Source: an uncultured Pelagibacteraceae bacterium
Lineage (GTDB): Bacteria; Pseudomonadota; Alphaproteobacteria; Pelagibacterales; Pelagibacteraceae
Direction of reading: 5' to 3'
Length of the DNA: 64,000 nucleotides
Assembly: GCA_902609855.1 (NCBI GenBank)
Contig: CACLTL010000001.1
Location: forward strand, 186,001 to 250,000
In this document: in pieces, positions 25,303 through 34,650 of the stretch
Numbering within the stretch: position 1 is the first letter of the stretch
Layout: each line of letters starts with the position of its first letter
Notes under the pieces: model-generated
The model's input: only the letters and a program-made list of their open reading frames with translations
Told to the model about the DNA's origin: nothing
The model's database searches: none
Translations under genes and position numbers: made by a program

Positions 25303-26277
25303 ATGGTAAAAAATATTCTTATTACTGGAGGGGCAGGTTACATTGGCTCTCATACAGCTGAAATTTTAATTAAAAACAAAAAAAAAGTTTTCATTGTCGA
25401 TGATTTATCAACCGGTTATAAAAAATTAATTTTAAAAAATACTAAATTTTACAAAACAAGCATATTAAATAAAAAAAAATTAAAAAACATTATTGTTAAA
25501 AATAATATCGACTCGATTATTCATCTTGCAGCCGTTTTATCTGTTGGAGAAAGTGAAAAAAAACCAAAAAAATATAATAAAATAAATGTTGAGGGAACTA
25601 AAAAATTGCTTGAGTCAATTAAAAATACTAAAGTAAAAAATCTGATTTTTTCTTCAACATGTGCTGTTTATAAAGATGGTTTTACCAAAGTTACTGAAAA
25701 AACAAAACTAGGCCCAACAAGTGTGTATGGTGGCACAAAGTTAAAATGTGAAAAAATTATCAAAACTTTTTGTAAAAAATATAAAATAAATTTTGGAATT
25801 TTAAGGTATTTTAACGTGGCAGGAGCTAGTGTTTCTGGAAAAATAGGTCAAATTAACAAAGGAGATCAATTATTTAAAAATTTGTCTATAGAAGTGAAGA
25901 AAAAAAAACCTATTTTTAGAATTTATGGGACAAAATATAAAACAAAAGATGGAACATGTATACGTGATTATATTCATGTATCAGATATTTCAGACATTCA
26001 CTATAAAGTATTATTGAAAATAAACAAATATAATACCTCCACAATTTTAAATTGTGGTTATGGAAAAGGAATATCTGTGAATGATGCAATAAAAAGCTTT
26101 AGAAAATATACAAATAAAAATTTGAAAATAGTAAAATTTCCAAATAGGAAAGGTGATATGGTTAAAGTTATAAGTAATAATTCAAAACTTAAAAAATTTA
26201 TTAAATGGAAACCGAAATTTAATAATCTAAATAAAATTGTAAAAAGCTGTATAATCTGGGAAAGAAAAATAAACTAA
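25303..26277 (+). CDS. galE: UDP-glucose 4-epimerase
   Basis: Interconverts UDP-glucose and UDP-galactose, supplying sugars for surface glycans. 324 residues. The Rossmann motif GGAGYIGS (9-16) opens the protein. The catalytic Tyr-x-x-x-Lys lies in SVYGGTKLKCEK near residue 145, preceded by the Ser/Thr of IFSSTCAVY. GalE-type segments ILRYFNVAGA and CIRDYIHVSDIS are clear. It is strikingly lysine-rich. It starts 20 bases after tRNA-Arg and is followed 2 bases later by an unrelated dehydrogenase. Confidence 0.92.
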   Translation: MVKNILITGGAGYIGSHTAEILIKNKKKVFIVDDLSTGYKKLILKNTKFYKTSILNKKKLKNIIVKNNIDSIIHLAAVLSVGESEKKPKKYNKINVEGTKKLLESIKNTKVKNLIFSSTCAVYKDGFTKVTEKTKLGPTSVYGGTKLKCEKIIKTFCKKYKINFGILRYFNVAGASVSGKIGQINKGDQLFKNLSIEVKKKKPIFRIYGTKYKTKDGTCIRDYIHVSDISDIHYKVLLKINKYNTSTILNCGYGKGISVNDAIKSFRKYTNKNLKIVKFPNRKGDMVKVISNNSKLKKFIKWKPKFNNLNKIVKSCIIWERKIN

Positions 26278-26278
26278 C

Positions 26279-27346
26279 ATGAAAAATTACAAAATTGCTG
26301 CGATCGCTGGCGACGGTATTGGAAATGAAGTTCTTCCTGAAAGTTTAAAGATTTTAAAAGAGACAGCTAAAAAACATCAATTTAAGATTCAATTTGATGA
26401 GTTTGATTTTGCATCATGCGATTACTACCAAAAACATGGAAAAATGCTTCCAGATAATTGGAAAGAAAAAATTGGATCTCATGATGCAATTTTTTTTGGA
26501 GCAGTTGGTGACCCCTCAAAAGTACCAGATCATATAAGTTTATGGGGTTCATTATTAAAATTTAGGAGAGAATTTGATCAATACATTAATTTGAGACCTG
26601 TAAAGTTATTTAAAGGTGTTCCATGTCCATTAGCAAATAAACAGCCTGGTGACATAGATATGTTAATAGTTCGAGAAAACACCGAAGGAGAATATTCTTC
26701 TGTTGGAGGAAGAATGTTTAAAGAGACAAATAGAGAAATTGCAATTCAAGAAACAGTAATGTCAAGACACGGCGTAGATAGAGTTCAAAAATATGCTTTT
26801 GAATTAGCTAAATCTAAGGGGAGAAAAAAAGTTACTAATGCTACTAAATCAAATGGTATTTCTATTACAATGCCCTTTTGGGATGAAAGATTCGATATAA
26901 TTAAAAAAAATTATCCTGAAATTAGGACTGATCAATTTCATATTGATATTCTTACTGCTAGGTTTGTTTTAACTCCAGAATGGTTTGATGTAGTAGTCGC
27001 ATCAAATTTGTTTGGAGATATTTTGTCTGATTTAGGCCCAGCTTGTACAGGCACTATTGGTATAGCACCATCAGGAAACATTAACCCCGAAAAAAAGTAT
27101 CCGTCTTTATTCGAACCGGTTCATGGATCAGCTCCTGATATTGCTGGAAAAGGAATTGCAAATCCAATAGGTCAAATATGGTCAGGTGCGTTAATGTTAG
27201 ATCATTTAGGAGAAAAAGAAGCAGCAAAATCAATTGTAAATTCAATAGAGAAAACTTTGTCTAATAAAGAGAACCGAACAAAAGACCTTCAAGGCAAAAG
27301 TAACACAATGCAGTGTGCAAAAGCTGTTCTGGATAACATAAATTAA
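26279..27346 (+). CDS. Tartrate/D-malate dehydrogenase (isopropylmalate dehydrogenase family)
   Basis: NAD- and divalent-metal-dependent beta-decarboxylating dehydrogenase of 355 residues. The N-terminus IAAIAGDGIGNEV and the metal-site region VVASNLFGDILSDLG are family hallmarks. LWGSLLKFRREFDQYINLRPVK and IVRENTEGEYSSVGGR match the TtuC/DmlA (tartrate or D-malate) branch better than LeuB, and no leuCD genes are nearby. It would convert D-malate or tartrate to pyruvate or related C3/C4 acids. Exact substrate is uncertain. zapE starts directly after its stop. Confidence 0.85.
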   Translation: MKNYKIAAIAGDGIGNEVLPESLKILKETAKKHQFKIQFDEFDFASCDYYQKHGKMLPDNWKEKIGSHDAIFFGAVGDPSKVPDHISLWGSLLKFRREFDQYINLRPVKLFKGVPCPLANKQPGDIDMLIVRENTEGEYSSVGGRMFKETNREIAIQETVMSRHGVDRVQKYAFELAKSKGRKKVTNATKSNGISITMPFWDERFDIIKKNYPEIRTDQFHIDILTARFVLTPEWFDVVVASNLFGDILSDLGPACTGTIGIAPSGNINPEKKYPSLFEPVHGSAPDIAGKGIANPIGQIWSGALMLDHLGEKEAAKSIVNSIEKTLSNKENRTKDLQGKSNTMQCAKAVLDNIN

Positions 27347-28384
27347 ATGTCAAAAATGAATTTAAAAAGTTCATTTAAAGCATTTTGTGAGCTATGTAAA
27401 TTTGAAGTAAACACACAACAAATAGAAATAATTGATCTATTAGACAAATTTATTAATCAAAAAGAAACACTCTTTAATAGATTATTCAAAAAAAGGAAAA
27501 AACTTTGTTTTTATCTATTTGGAAAAGTGGGTGTAGGCAAAACAATGTTACTTGATTTTGTATTCGATAAATTAGAAATTAAAAAACATAGACAACATTT
27601 TAATGAGTTTATGATAAATTTCCATGATTTCAGACACGAAAAAAAAGATAATAATACTTTAAGCGCATTTGTAAAAAATCTAAAAAAAAATTATGATTTA
27701 ATATATCTAGATGAGTTTCAAGTTACCAATATAGTTGACGCAATGATATTAGGTAAATTATTTGAATTAATTTTTGAAGAAAATATTAAGATTATAATTA
27801 CTACAAATACAAAACTTGATGATCTTTATAAAGATGGATTGCAAAGAGATCAATTTTTAACATTTATTTCATTAATTAAAGATTTTTCAATTCAAAAAGA
27901 GCTTCAAATCAAAGATGATTATCGAACTAGGGGTAATGAAAAACCCCAAGAAATCTTTTATCCATTAAATGAAAAAACCTCTTTTAAAATAAATAAAAGA
28001 TTTCGCGAGTTTACTAAAAACAAAAAAAAAGAAAAAAAAACAATTATTACAAAAGGAAGAAATTTTGTGGTAGAAAACTTCTATTCAGGAGTTGCAAGAT
28101 TTAAATTTAAAGATTTATGTGATAACAATTTAGGTGCCGAAGATTTCTTAAATATTGCTCATATTTGTAAACATTTATTTATCGAAGATATTCCAATTTT
28201 TAATAATGAAAACTCTAACCAACAATTAAGATTTATTACTTTAATTGATATTCTTTATGAAAAAAAAATTAGATTAACTCTATCTCTTGATGAAAGTTTA
28301 GATAATTTAGGCTCATCAAAAAAACACTCGACGACTTTTAAACGAACATTGAGCAGAATGTTCGAAATGACAAAAGGTCCTTAG
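27347..28384 (+). CDS. zapE: Cell division ATPase ZapE (AFG1 family)
   Basis: 345-residue P-loop ATPase of the ZapE/AFG1 family, associated with the Z-ring and, in mitochondria, with membrane protein quality control. Walker A GKVGVGKT (59-66), Walker B LIYLDEFQV (D122/E123) and sensor segment IIITTNTKLDDLYKDGLQR are present; the last is highly characteristic. A second in-frame ATG lies 9 bases downstream, so the first three residues are uncertain. In many alphaproteobacteria zapE precedes mdh-sucCD; here a 169-base spacer and the amino-acid transporter follow instead. Confidence 0.9.
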   Translation: MSKMNLKSSFKAFCELCKFEVNTQQIEIIDLLDKFINQKETLFNRLFKKRKKLCFYLFGKVGVGKTMLLDFVFDKLEIKKHRQHFNEFMINFHDFRHEKKDNNTLSAFVKNLKKNYDLIYLDEFQVTNIVDAMILGKLFELIFEENIKIIITTNTKLDDLYKDGLQRDQFLTFISLIKDFSIQKELQIKDDYRTRGNEKPQEIFYPLNEKTSFKINKRFREFTKNKKKEKKTIITKGRNFVVENFYSGVARFKFKDLCDNNLGAEDFLNIAHICKHLFIEDIPIFNNENSNQQLRFITLIDILYEKKIRLTLSLDESLDNLGSSKKHSTTFKRTLSRMFEMTKGP

Positions 28385-28408
28385 TTTTAGGTAGTATTTT
28401 CATACATA

Positions 28409-28438
28409 TTGCAGTTCCCTTGTTAAGTGATCTATATT
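28409..28438 (+). promoter_or_regulatory. Candidate promoter for aapJQMP
   Basis: TTGCAG at 28409-28414 and TATATT at 28433-28438, with an 18-base spacer, form a weak -35/good -10 pair for the housekeeping sigma factor. It would give a leader of about 110 bases before aapJ. Placed by eye only. Confidence 0.35.
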
Positions 28439-28490
28439 TAGTAGCCGCTTAAAATTGTAATTCGAAGCAAAAAGGATAATAATCCACCCG

Positions 28491-28511
28491 TTTTGAAACT
28501 TCGTTTCAAAA
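28491..28511 (+). promoter_or_regulatory. Perfect 9-bp inverted repeat in aapJ leader
   Basis: TTTTGAAAC and GTTTCAAAA (28491-28499 and 28503-28511) are separated by TTC. It has no T run suited to a terminator directly after the stem and sits about 43 bases before the aapJ start. It could be an operator for a dimeric regulator or an mRNA hairpin. Confidence 0.45.
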
Positions 28512-28553
28512 ATATTGTTAACAATAATAATAACTAAAGAGGATTATAATAAT

Positions 28554-29600
28554 ATGATCAAATCAATCAAAACTTGGATTTTAATTGGATTTGCATCTTT
28601 GCTTTTAGTCGCTTGCGGCCAAGGCGGAGGAGGAGCTGGTTCAAAAAAATCTAAAACTTTAGACAATACAAAAAAAGCTGGTTTTGTGAAATGTGGTGTT
28701 TCACAAGGTCTACCTGGTTTCTCTAATGCAGATGAAGCGGGAAATTGGTCTGGTATTGACGTAGATGTATGTAGAGCTGTTGCTGCAGCTGTATTAGGCG
28801 ATGCAGACAAAGTCAAATACACTCCGTTAAGTGCTAAAGAAAGATTTACGGCATTAACATCAGGTGAAATCGATGTACTTGCACGTAACACTACTTGGAC
28901 ATTATCAAGAGATGCTGACATTGGTTTAACTTTTGTTGGTGTAAACTTCTATGATGGTCAAGGTTTCATGGTGAGAAAAAATTCAGGAATTAATTCTGTG
29001 AATGATTTCAGAAACGGTATTTCTGCTTGTACAAATACAGGTACCACTACCGAGCTTAACATGAGAGACTTCTTTAATTCTAAAAACATAAGTTACGAAC
29101 CAATTGCGTTTGAAAAAGCAGACGAAGTTGTTGCAGCTTATGATGCTGGAAGATGTGATACTTACACTACAGATAAATCTGGTTTAGCGGCACAAAGAAC
29201 TAAAATGTCAAACCCAGATGAGCACAAAGTATTACCTGAAACGATTTCTAAAGAACCATTGGGTCCTGTTGTAAGACAAGGGGATGCAGTATGGGAAGAT
29301 ATCGTAAGATGGTCTCTAAATACTATGATCGAAGCAGAAGAGTATGGTGTTAATTCATCAAACGCTTCTAGCCTAAAAGACTCTGAGAACCCGGCTATTA
29401 AGAGATTAGTTGGTTCTGAAGGAGAACTAGGTGCTGCTTTTGGTCTAGATAATGACTGGAGTTTAAGAATTATCGAGCAAGTTGGTAACTACGGTGAAAG
29501 CTATAAAAAACATATAGCTGATACTGGAATTTTACCTAATAGAGGTCCAAATCAATTATGGACTAAAGGTGGAATTCTTTACGTACCACCAGCAAGATAA
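28554..29600 (+). CDS. aapJ: General L-amino-acid ABC transporter, binding (lipo)protein AapJ
   Basis: 348-residue binding protein of the broad-specificity Aap/Bzt amino-acid importer. The ATG at 28554 is chosen because AAAGAGGA precedes it; an in-frame TTG at 28515 lacks a signal peptide. The N-terminus is a lipoprotein signal: a hydrophobic stretch ending LLLVAC with Cys21, then a Gly-rich linker (GQGGGGAGS). Family signatures include VKCGVSQGLPGFS and WSGIDVDVCRAVAAAV. Codon use is unusually rich in C-ending codons, indicating very high expression. A strong terminator follows, before the permease genes. Confidence 0.93.
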   Translation: MIKSIKTWILIGFASLLLVACGQGGGGAGSKKSKTLDNTKKAGFVKCGVSQGLPGFSNADEAGNWSGIDVDVCRAVAAAVLGDADKVKYTPLSAKERFTALTSGEIDVLARNTTWTLSRDADIGLTFVGVNFYDGQGFMVRKNSGINSVNDFRNGISACTNTGTTTELNMRDFFNSKNISYEPIAFEKADEVVAAYDAGRCDTYTTDKSGLAAQRTKMSNPDEHKVLPETISKEPLGPVVRQGDAVWEDIVRWSLNTMIEAEEYGVNSSNASSLKDSENPAIKRLVGSEGELGAAFGLDNDWSLRIIEQVGNYGESYKKHIADTGILPNRGPNQLWTKGGILYVPPAR

Positions 29601-29613
29601 TTGCTAATTAATT

Positions 29614-29646
29614 AAAAAGGGCTGGATTTATCCAGCCCTTTTTTTT
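29614..29646 (+). terminator. Rho-independent terminator/attenuator after aapJ
   Basis: A 13-base-pair stem (29614-29626 with 29631-29643) encloses a 4-base loop; its core is GGGCTGG/CCAGCCC and it ends in an uninterrupted T run to 29646. It lies between the binding-protein gene and aapQ, as in the glycerol operon, and probably sets excess binding protein over permease. Confidence 0.92.
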
Positions 29647-29659
29647 AATCTCAATCTAA

Positions 29660-30835
29660 ATGAATCTTAAAAAACTAAATATAGAAAATAAGAAAATAAG
29701 AAATTTAATTCCTCAAGCGCTAACTGTTTTAGCTTTACTTTCTGTAATTATTTACTTTGCAACTAATGCTCAAATTAATATGGGCAATAGAGGAATATCT
29801 TTTGGATTTGGTTTTTTAAATCAAGAAGCATCATTTGATATTACATTTTCAATGATTGAATATGATGGTTCACACTCATACGGAAGAGCATTTTTAGTTG
29901 GTTTATTAAATACAATTTTAGTCTCAGTGATAGGAATATTTTTTGCAACAATTCTCGGAGTAATAGTGGGAATATCTAGATTATCAGATAACTACTTAAT
30001 CGCCAAGGTAGCGGAATGGTATGTAGAAATCTTTAGAAACATTCCTTTAATTTTACAAATATTTTTCTGGTATTTTGCAGCACTAAGAGCATTACCTTTA
30101 CCTGAAAATGGCATAAGTTTTAATGATATTTCATTTTTAACAATTAAAGGTTGGTATGTTCCAAAATTTATATGGACAAATTTTAATATTTTTCTTTTGT
30201 CAATAATAGCAGCGCTTATAGCAATTTATTTTCTTAATTCTTATGCCACTAAACAGAGAGAACAATTTGGAAAACAAATACCGACGACTATTATTTCTTT
30301 GGCAACATTAATATTAATACCATTATTCACATTTCTTTTTCTTGGAGTATCGCTTTCTTTTGAATACCCTGTTTTAAAACAACTTTCCCCAACAGTCTTT
30401 ACTTATGCAGGTGGTGTAAGCATTATCCCAGAGCTAATAGCATTAGCTTTAGCTTTATCAATGTACACTGCTACATTCATTGCTGAAAATGTAAGAGCTG
30501 GAATATTAGGAGTTGGCAAAGGTCAAAAAGAAGCTGCAGCAAGTATAGGATTGAACAAAAATCAAATTTTAAAACTCGTGGTGATGCCCCAAGCATTGAG
30601 AATAATTATTCCACCAACCACAAATCAGTATTTAAATTTAACAAAAAATTCCTCATTAGCAGCCGCAATTGCTTATCCAGATATAGTATTAGTTTTCGCG
30701 GGAACTGCCCTAATGCAAACTGGTAGAGCTATTGAAATAATTTCGATCACTATGCTTACTTATTTAACTTTAAGTATTTCAATTTCGATATTTATGAATT
30801 GGTACAATAAAAAAATGGCAATAAAGGAAAAATAA
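29660..30835 (+). CDS. aapQ: General L-amino-acid ABC transporter permease AapQ
   Basis: 391-residue inner-membrane permease of the polar amino-acid (HisM/GlnP-like) class, with the extended N-terminal and central insertions typical of AapQ/BztB. The pore-associated segment EWYVEIFRNIPLILQIFFWYF and the EAA loop KGQKEAAASIGLNKNQILKL are clear. Its stop overlaps the aapM start by one base (AATGA). It pairs with AapM. Confidence 0.93.
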   Translation: MNLKKLNIENKKIRNLIPQALTVLALLSVIIYFATNAQINMGNRGISFGFGFLNQEASFDITFSMIEYDGSHSYGRAFLVGLLNTILVSVIGIFFATILGVIVGISRLSDNYLIAKVAEWYVEIFRNIPLILQIFFWYFAALRALPLPENGISFNDISFLTIKGWYVPKFIWTNFNIFLLSIIAALIAIYFLNSYATKQREQFGKQIPTTIISLATLILIPLFTFLFLGVSLSFEYPVLKQLSPTVFTYAGGVSIIPELIALALALSMYTATFIAENVRAGILGVGKGQKEAAASIGLNKNQILKLVVMPQALRIIIPPTTNQYLNLTKNSSLAAAIAYPDIVLVFAGTALMQTGRAIEIISITMLTYLTLSISISIFMNWYNKKMAIKEK

Positions 30836-32088
30836 TGAATTTAATTGCAAAACCTTCTAAAGAGAATATTAAAACTTATGTTCCAATAGGTTTATTTCTT
30901 GTCTCTTTAAGTTTTTTAGATGTTTTTATAAATGCTTTTTTTAATTTTAATTTAATGGGTTTTTTACCTTCTCAATTAAGCTATTTTTTACCACTAATAC
31001 TAGGTTTTATTGGATTTTACCTTATCAGAATTGAATTTAGCGGTGTTCGTTCTTTAGATGTTTTAAATAAAAATATCAATTCTAATAATTTTAATGCTTT
31101 ATTAACACTTTTCACAATTTTTATTATCATAAAATCTATTCCTCCAATGTTGGACTGGTTTATTTTAGAGGCTAATTTTGCAGGTAATTCAAAAGATGAT
31201 TGCACAGGTAATGGTGCTTGTTGGGTTTTTATAAAAGTTTGGTTCAATAGGTTTATGTATGGTCTTTATCCTGACGCAGAACAATGGAGAATAAATACAG
31301 CTTTTTTAATCTTATTTGCTGTTGTTGGGGTTTCGTTTTTTGTGGCTGAAAAACTTAAAAAATACTTTATCTTATTTTTAGTATTTGTTTTCCCATTCTT
31401 AGGAATAAAACTTATTTCAGGTGGAAGTTTTGGCCTTGAGTATGTTGAAAGTGCAGCTTGGGGAGGTCTTTCATTAACATTCATTATCTCTGCTTTTGCA
31501 ATACTTTTCTGTTTCCCAATCGGCGTAATTTTAGCCCTAGGAAGAAGGTCTTCTTTACCAGCAATAAAATATATTTCTATAGGTTTTATAGAACTTTGGC
31601 GAGGAGTTCCTCTAATTACAGTATTATTTATGTCAGCTGTAATGTTTCCTATGTTTCTACCTGATGGAACTTTTATTGATAAATTAATAAGAGTGCTAAT
31701 AGCTATCACTTTGTTTGAAGCTGCCTACATGGCGGAAGTTGTGCGAGGAGGATTGCAAGCTTTACCAAAAGGTCAATATGAAGCTGCGAAGTCTTTAGGA
31801 ATGGGATATTGGAGAATGAATGCACTCATAATATTGCCTCAAGCACTTAAATTAGTGATACCAGGTATAGCAAATACGCTTTTAGCACTTGTAAAAGACA
31901 CGCCATTAATTTTTGTTGTAGGGTTGATGGAATTAGCAGGTATGATAGGTTTAGCTAAAACAAACCCTAAGTGGCTAGGAATGGCAATGGAAGGTTATGT
32001 TTTTGCAGGTTTAGTTTTCTGGGTAATATGTTATGCAATGAGTAGATACAGTCAAAATTTAGAGAAAAAATTAAGTACAGAGAGATAA
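30835..32088 (+). CDS. aapM: General L-amino-acid ABC transporter permease AapM
   Basis: 417-residue partner permease. The N-terminal ~200 residues contain several helices and a periplasmic insertion ([16 protein letters not shown]) typical of AapM/BztC. The core permease domain follows with [16 protein letters not shown] and the EAA loop [17 protein letters not shown]. It is coupled to aapQ and followed by the ATPase after 2 bases. Confidence 0.93.
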   Translation: MNLIAKPSKENIKTYVPIGLFLVSLSFLDVFINAFFNFNLMGFLPSQLSYFLPLILGFIGFYLIRIEFSGVRSLDVLNKNINSNNFNALLTLFTIFIIIKSIPPMLDWFILEANFAGNSKDDCTGNGACWVFIKVWFNRFMYGLYPDAEQWRINTAFLILFAVVGVSFFVAEKLKKYFILFLVFVFPFLGIKLISGGSFGLEYVESAAWGGLSLTFIISAFAILFCFPIGVILALGRRSSLPAIKYISIGFIELWRGVPLITVLFMSAVMFPMFLPDGTFIDKLIRVLIAITLFEAAYMAEVVRGGLQALPKGQYEAAKSLGMGYWRMNALIILPQALKLVIPGIANTLLALVKDTPLIFVVGLMELAGMIGLAKTNPKWLGMAMEGYVFAGLVFWVICYAMSRYSQNLEKKLSTER

Positions 32089-32090
32089 TA

Positions 32091-32822
32091 ATGTCAAAGA
32101 TAATAGAGCTAAAAAGGGTTAATAAATGGTTTGATAAATTTCAAGTTTTGAAAGACATTGATCTTGAAGTTGCTCCACAAGAAAAAATTGTTATATGTGG
32201 CCCGTCTGGATCTGGTAAATCAACTTTAATAAGATGTATTAATAGATTGGAGGAGCATCAAGAAGGAAATATAATTGTTGATGGCACGGAACTTTCAGAA
32301 AGTACAAAAAATATCGAAAAGATTAGAGCTGAAGTTGGAATGGTATTTCAGCAGTTTAATCTTTTTCCTCACTTATCTATTTTAGATAACTGTTCGTTAG
32401 CACCTATATGGGTAAAAAAACTTCCAAAAAAACAGGCAGAGGAAGTGGCAATGAATAATTTAAAAAGAGTTCAGATAGACGATCAAGCCTTAAAGTTTCC
32501 TGGACAGCTTTCAGGCGGTCAACAACAACGAGCAGCTATAGCTAGAGCTTTATGTATGGAGCCCAAGATTATGCTATTTGATGAACCAACTTCAGCATTA
32601 GACCCTGAAATGATTAAAGAAGTTTTAGATGTAATGGTTGATTTAGCAAAGGGTGGAATGACAATGATAGTTGTAACACATGAGATGGGATTTGCTAAGG
32701 AAGTTGCTGACTATATGATTTTTATGGATGAGGGTAAAATTGTCGAGAGAGCAAAAACAAAAGATTTTTTTGAAAAACCAAAATCTGAAAGAACAAAGCT
32801 TTTTTTAAGTCAAATTCTATAA
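32091..32822 (+). CDS. aapP: General L-amino-acid ABC transporter ATPase AapP
   Basis: 243-residue ATPase of the polar amino-acid class. Walker [11 protein letters not shown]-loop [10 protein letters not shown], signature LSGGQQQR, Walker [15 protein letters not shown] and switch His in VVTHEMGFA are all intact. A canonical homodimer is expected, in contrast to the split ATPases of the glycerol transporter. Its stop overlaps the stop of the convergent cysteine-synthase-like gene by 6 bases. Confidence 0.95.
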   Translation: MSKIIELKRVNKWFDKFQVLKDIDLEVAPQEKIVICGPSGSGKSTLIRCINRLEEHQEGNIIVDGTELSESTKNIEKIRAEVGMVFQQFNLFPHLSILDNCSLAPIWVKKLPKKQAEEVAMNNLKRVQIDDQALKFPGQLSGGQQQRAAIARALCMEPKIMLFDEPTSALDPEMIKEVLDVMVDLAKGGMTMIVVTHEMGFAKEVADYMIFMDEGKIVERAKTKDFFEKPKSERTKLFLSQIL

Positions 32823-33812
32823 CCAATTTGGTATTGGTAAATTTTTACTTTTTAAAAAATTTTTATTAAAAATTTTACTTGCGTATCTTCTTCCGTGGTC
32901 ACAAAGAATAGTAACAATTGTTTTACCCGGCCCCATTTGTTTTGCCAATTTAATCGCTCCAGCTATATTAATTCCAGAAGACCCGCCTAAAACAATTTTT
33001 TGTTTTTCAATTAAATCATAGACTAAATTTAATGCTTCAGTATCGTCTGTTTGGAAAGCTTCATCTACTAAGGCTTTATCAAAATTTTTTGTAATTCTTC
33101 CAGTGCCTATACCCTCAGTTATTGAATTTCCAATACTTTTAAGCTCATTATTTTTAATATGGGAATAAAGAGATGAGCCCATTGGATCAGATAAAGCAAT
33201 TTTAATATTTTTATTTTTGTTTTTTAGACCAATTGAAACACCCGCTAATGTACCCCCTGTACCAACTGCACAAGTAAAACCATCTATAGAGCCAGCTGTT
33301 TGACTCCATATCTCTTGTGCTGTTGTTTGAATGTGGGCTTCAGTATTTGCAATATTATCAAATTGATTTGCCCAATATACACCTTTGGACGTTTTTTTAT
33401 TTAAATCTTCTGCTATTTGTTTTGATTGTTTAATATAATTTTTTGGATCTGAATAAGGAACTGCTTCAACTTCAATAAGATCTGCCCCTAATTTTCTTAA
33501 AGTTTCCTTTTTTTCAATTGATTGGGTCTTAGGTATTACAATTTTTAGTTTTAAATCATACTCTTGACAAACTACAGCTAAACCAATTCCAGTATTACCT
33601 GCTGTTCCCTCTACAATTGTGCCACCTTTTGAAATCAGTTTTCTTTTAATAGCGTCTTTTACAATAAATAGGGCAGCTCTATCTTTTACAGATTCACCTG
33701 GGTTAAAATATTCGGCTTTTCCATAAATGTGGCAGCCTGTTAATTCAGAGGCTTGTTTTAATTTGACTAATGGTGTATTTCCAATTTGATTTAGTACCGT
33801 GTTAGTATCCAT
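32817..33812 (-). CDS. Cysteine synthase family PLP enzyme
   Basis: 331-residue fold-type II PLP enzyme. The PLP lysine is K43 in GESVKDRAA, the substrate loop is [10 protein letters not shown] and the phosphate-cradle glycine motif is [18 protein letters not shown] starts at residue 10, as in CysK. The loop reads TAGNTG rather than the TSGNTG of most O-acetylserine sulfhydrylases, and the C-terminus is about 20 residues longer, so O-acetylserine sulfhydrylase is probable but another amino-acid synthase is possible. Its start codon lies only 12 bases from that of the divergent secreted-protein gene. Confidence 0.85.
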   Translation of the reverse strand: MDTNTVLNQIGNTPLVKLKQASELTGCHIYGKAEYFNPGESVKDRAALFIVKDAIKRKLISKGGTIVEGTAGNTGIGLAVVCQEYDLKLKIVIPKTQSIEKKETLRKLGADLIEVEAVPYSDPKNYIKQSKQIAEDLNKKTSKGVYWANQFDNIANTEAHIQTTAQEIWSQTAGSIDGFTCAVGTGGTLAGVSIGLKNKNKNIKIALSDPMGSSLYSHIKNNELKSIGNSITEGIGTGRITKNFDKALVDEAFQTDDTEALNLVYDLIEKQKIVLGGSSGINIAGAIKLAKQMGPGKTIVTILCDHGRRYASKIFNKNFLKSKNLPIPNWL

Positions 33813-33824
33813 AACATAAAATAT

Positions 33825-34508
33825 ATGAAAAAAATTATACTATCAATTGCAATATTATTCATTATTAAATCTCAATCTTTAGGTCATGTAGCTCATTATG
33901 CAAAATACGATTATTTAGAATATGAATTATTTAGAAACAATAATTCTATTGGATATCATAAGTATGATTTTGTGAGAAAAGGGGATAATCTTTCTGTTAT
34001 TAGTGAAGTAAGTTTTAAAATTACTAAATTAGGTGTGGATTTATATAAATATTTTGCAAAAAGTGAAGAAAATTACGTTAAAGGTGTTTTTGAAAGTTAC
34101 ACATCAAAGACAAAACAAAACAAAAAAGATAGGTACGTTAACATTAATATTGACGACAATAACGATCACCTAATTATAGACGGATCTTCATTTAAAGGAA
34201 AAGCTAATAAAGAATACTTAGTTGGAACATGGTGGAACCATGAAATTATCCAAGCAAAAGCTCAAATAAGTGGAATTTCGGGAAGGATAATTGACCAAAC
34301 TGTAACATTTATTGGTAAAGAGGATATAAAAATTGGTGATAAAACTTATAAAACCCTACGTTTTAATTTTAAATCTTCGGATGAAAGTCTTCCCGATAGT
34401 AAAAAATTAAATACAGATATTTGGTATGAAGAAAAAACATACTTGTGGGTAAAAGCTGCTTTTGAAAAAACAGGTTATTGGGAATATAGGATTAAAAAAG
34501 TAAATTAA
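33825..34508 (+). CDS. Secreted protein, DUF6134-like
   Basis: 227 residues with a Sec signal peptide in the first ~20 residues (MKKIILSIAILFIIKSQS), then a beta-rich domain. Recognisable pieces are YELFRNNNSIGYHKYDF, GTWWNHEII and IWYEEKTYLWVKAAFEKTGYWEYRI, reminiscent of the uncharacterised DUF6134 family. The likely location is the periplasm. Function unknown. It is transcribed divergently from the cysteine-synthase-like gene with almost no spacer. Confidence 0.78.
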   Translation: MKKIILSIAILFIIKSQSLGHVAHYAKYDYLEYELFRNNNSIGYHKYDFVRKGDNLSVISEVSFKITKLGVDLYKYFAKSEENYVKGVFESYTSKTKQNKKDRYVNINIDDNNDHLIIDGSSFKGKANKEYLVGTWWNHEIIQAKAQISGISGRIIDQTVTFIGKEDIKIGDKTYKTLRFNFKSSDESLPDSKKLNTDIWYEEKTYLWVKAAFEKTGYWEYRIKKVN

Positions 34509-34548
34509 TTATATTTAGGTCAAGATTTTTGAGGTTTAGTCAATAGAT

Positions 34549-34619
34549 AAAATGAACATTTTTATACCTTTTTCGGACTAATTTTTTTTATTTTAGGGTA
34601 TTGCTAAAAAGTTCATTTT
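34549..34619 (+). repeat. Long imperfect inverted repeat upstream of XRE regulator
   Basis: Outer arms AAAATGAAC (34549-34557) and GTTCATTTT (34611-34619) are perfectly complementary. Inside them TTTTTA pairs with TAAAAA and TACC with GGTA, giving 19 pairs with two bulges and a 28-base loop. It lies 31 bases before the regulator start, where an autoregulatory operator or structured leader would be expected. Confidence 0.5.
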
Positions 34620-34650
34620 GAGGTTTTATATTTAAAAAAAGGGAGTTCTA

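Noticed and set aside
28439-28553. Known riboswitch (SAM, glycine or glutamine type) before aapJ
   Set aside because: I could not fit the conserved cores of these classes to the leader; only a simple 9-bp dyad is evident.
28544-28921. 125-residue minus-strand open frame
   Set aside because: It is antisense to the N-terminal part of aapJ, and its Pro/Ser-rich product has no family features.
31266-31709. 147-residue open frame on the minus strand
   Set aside because: It is fully antisense to aapM, which has clear permease motifs; the frame has no recognisable domain and is a by-product of AT-rich coding.
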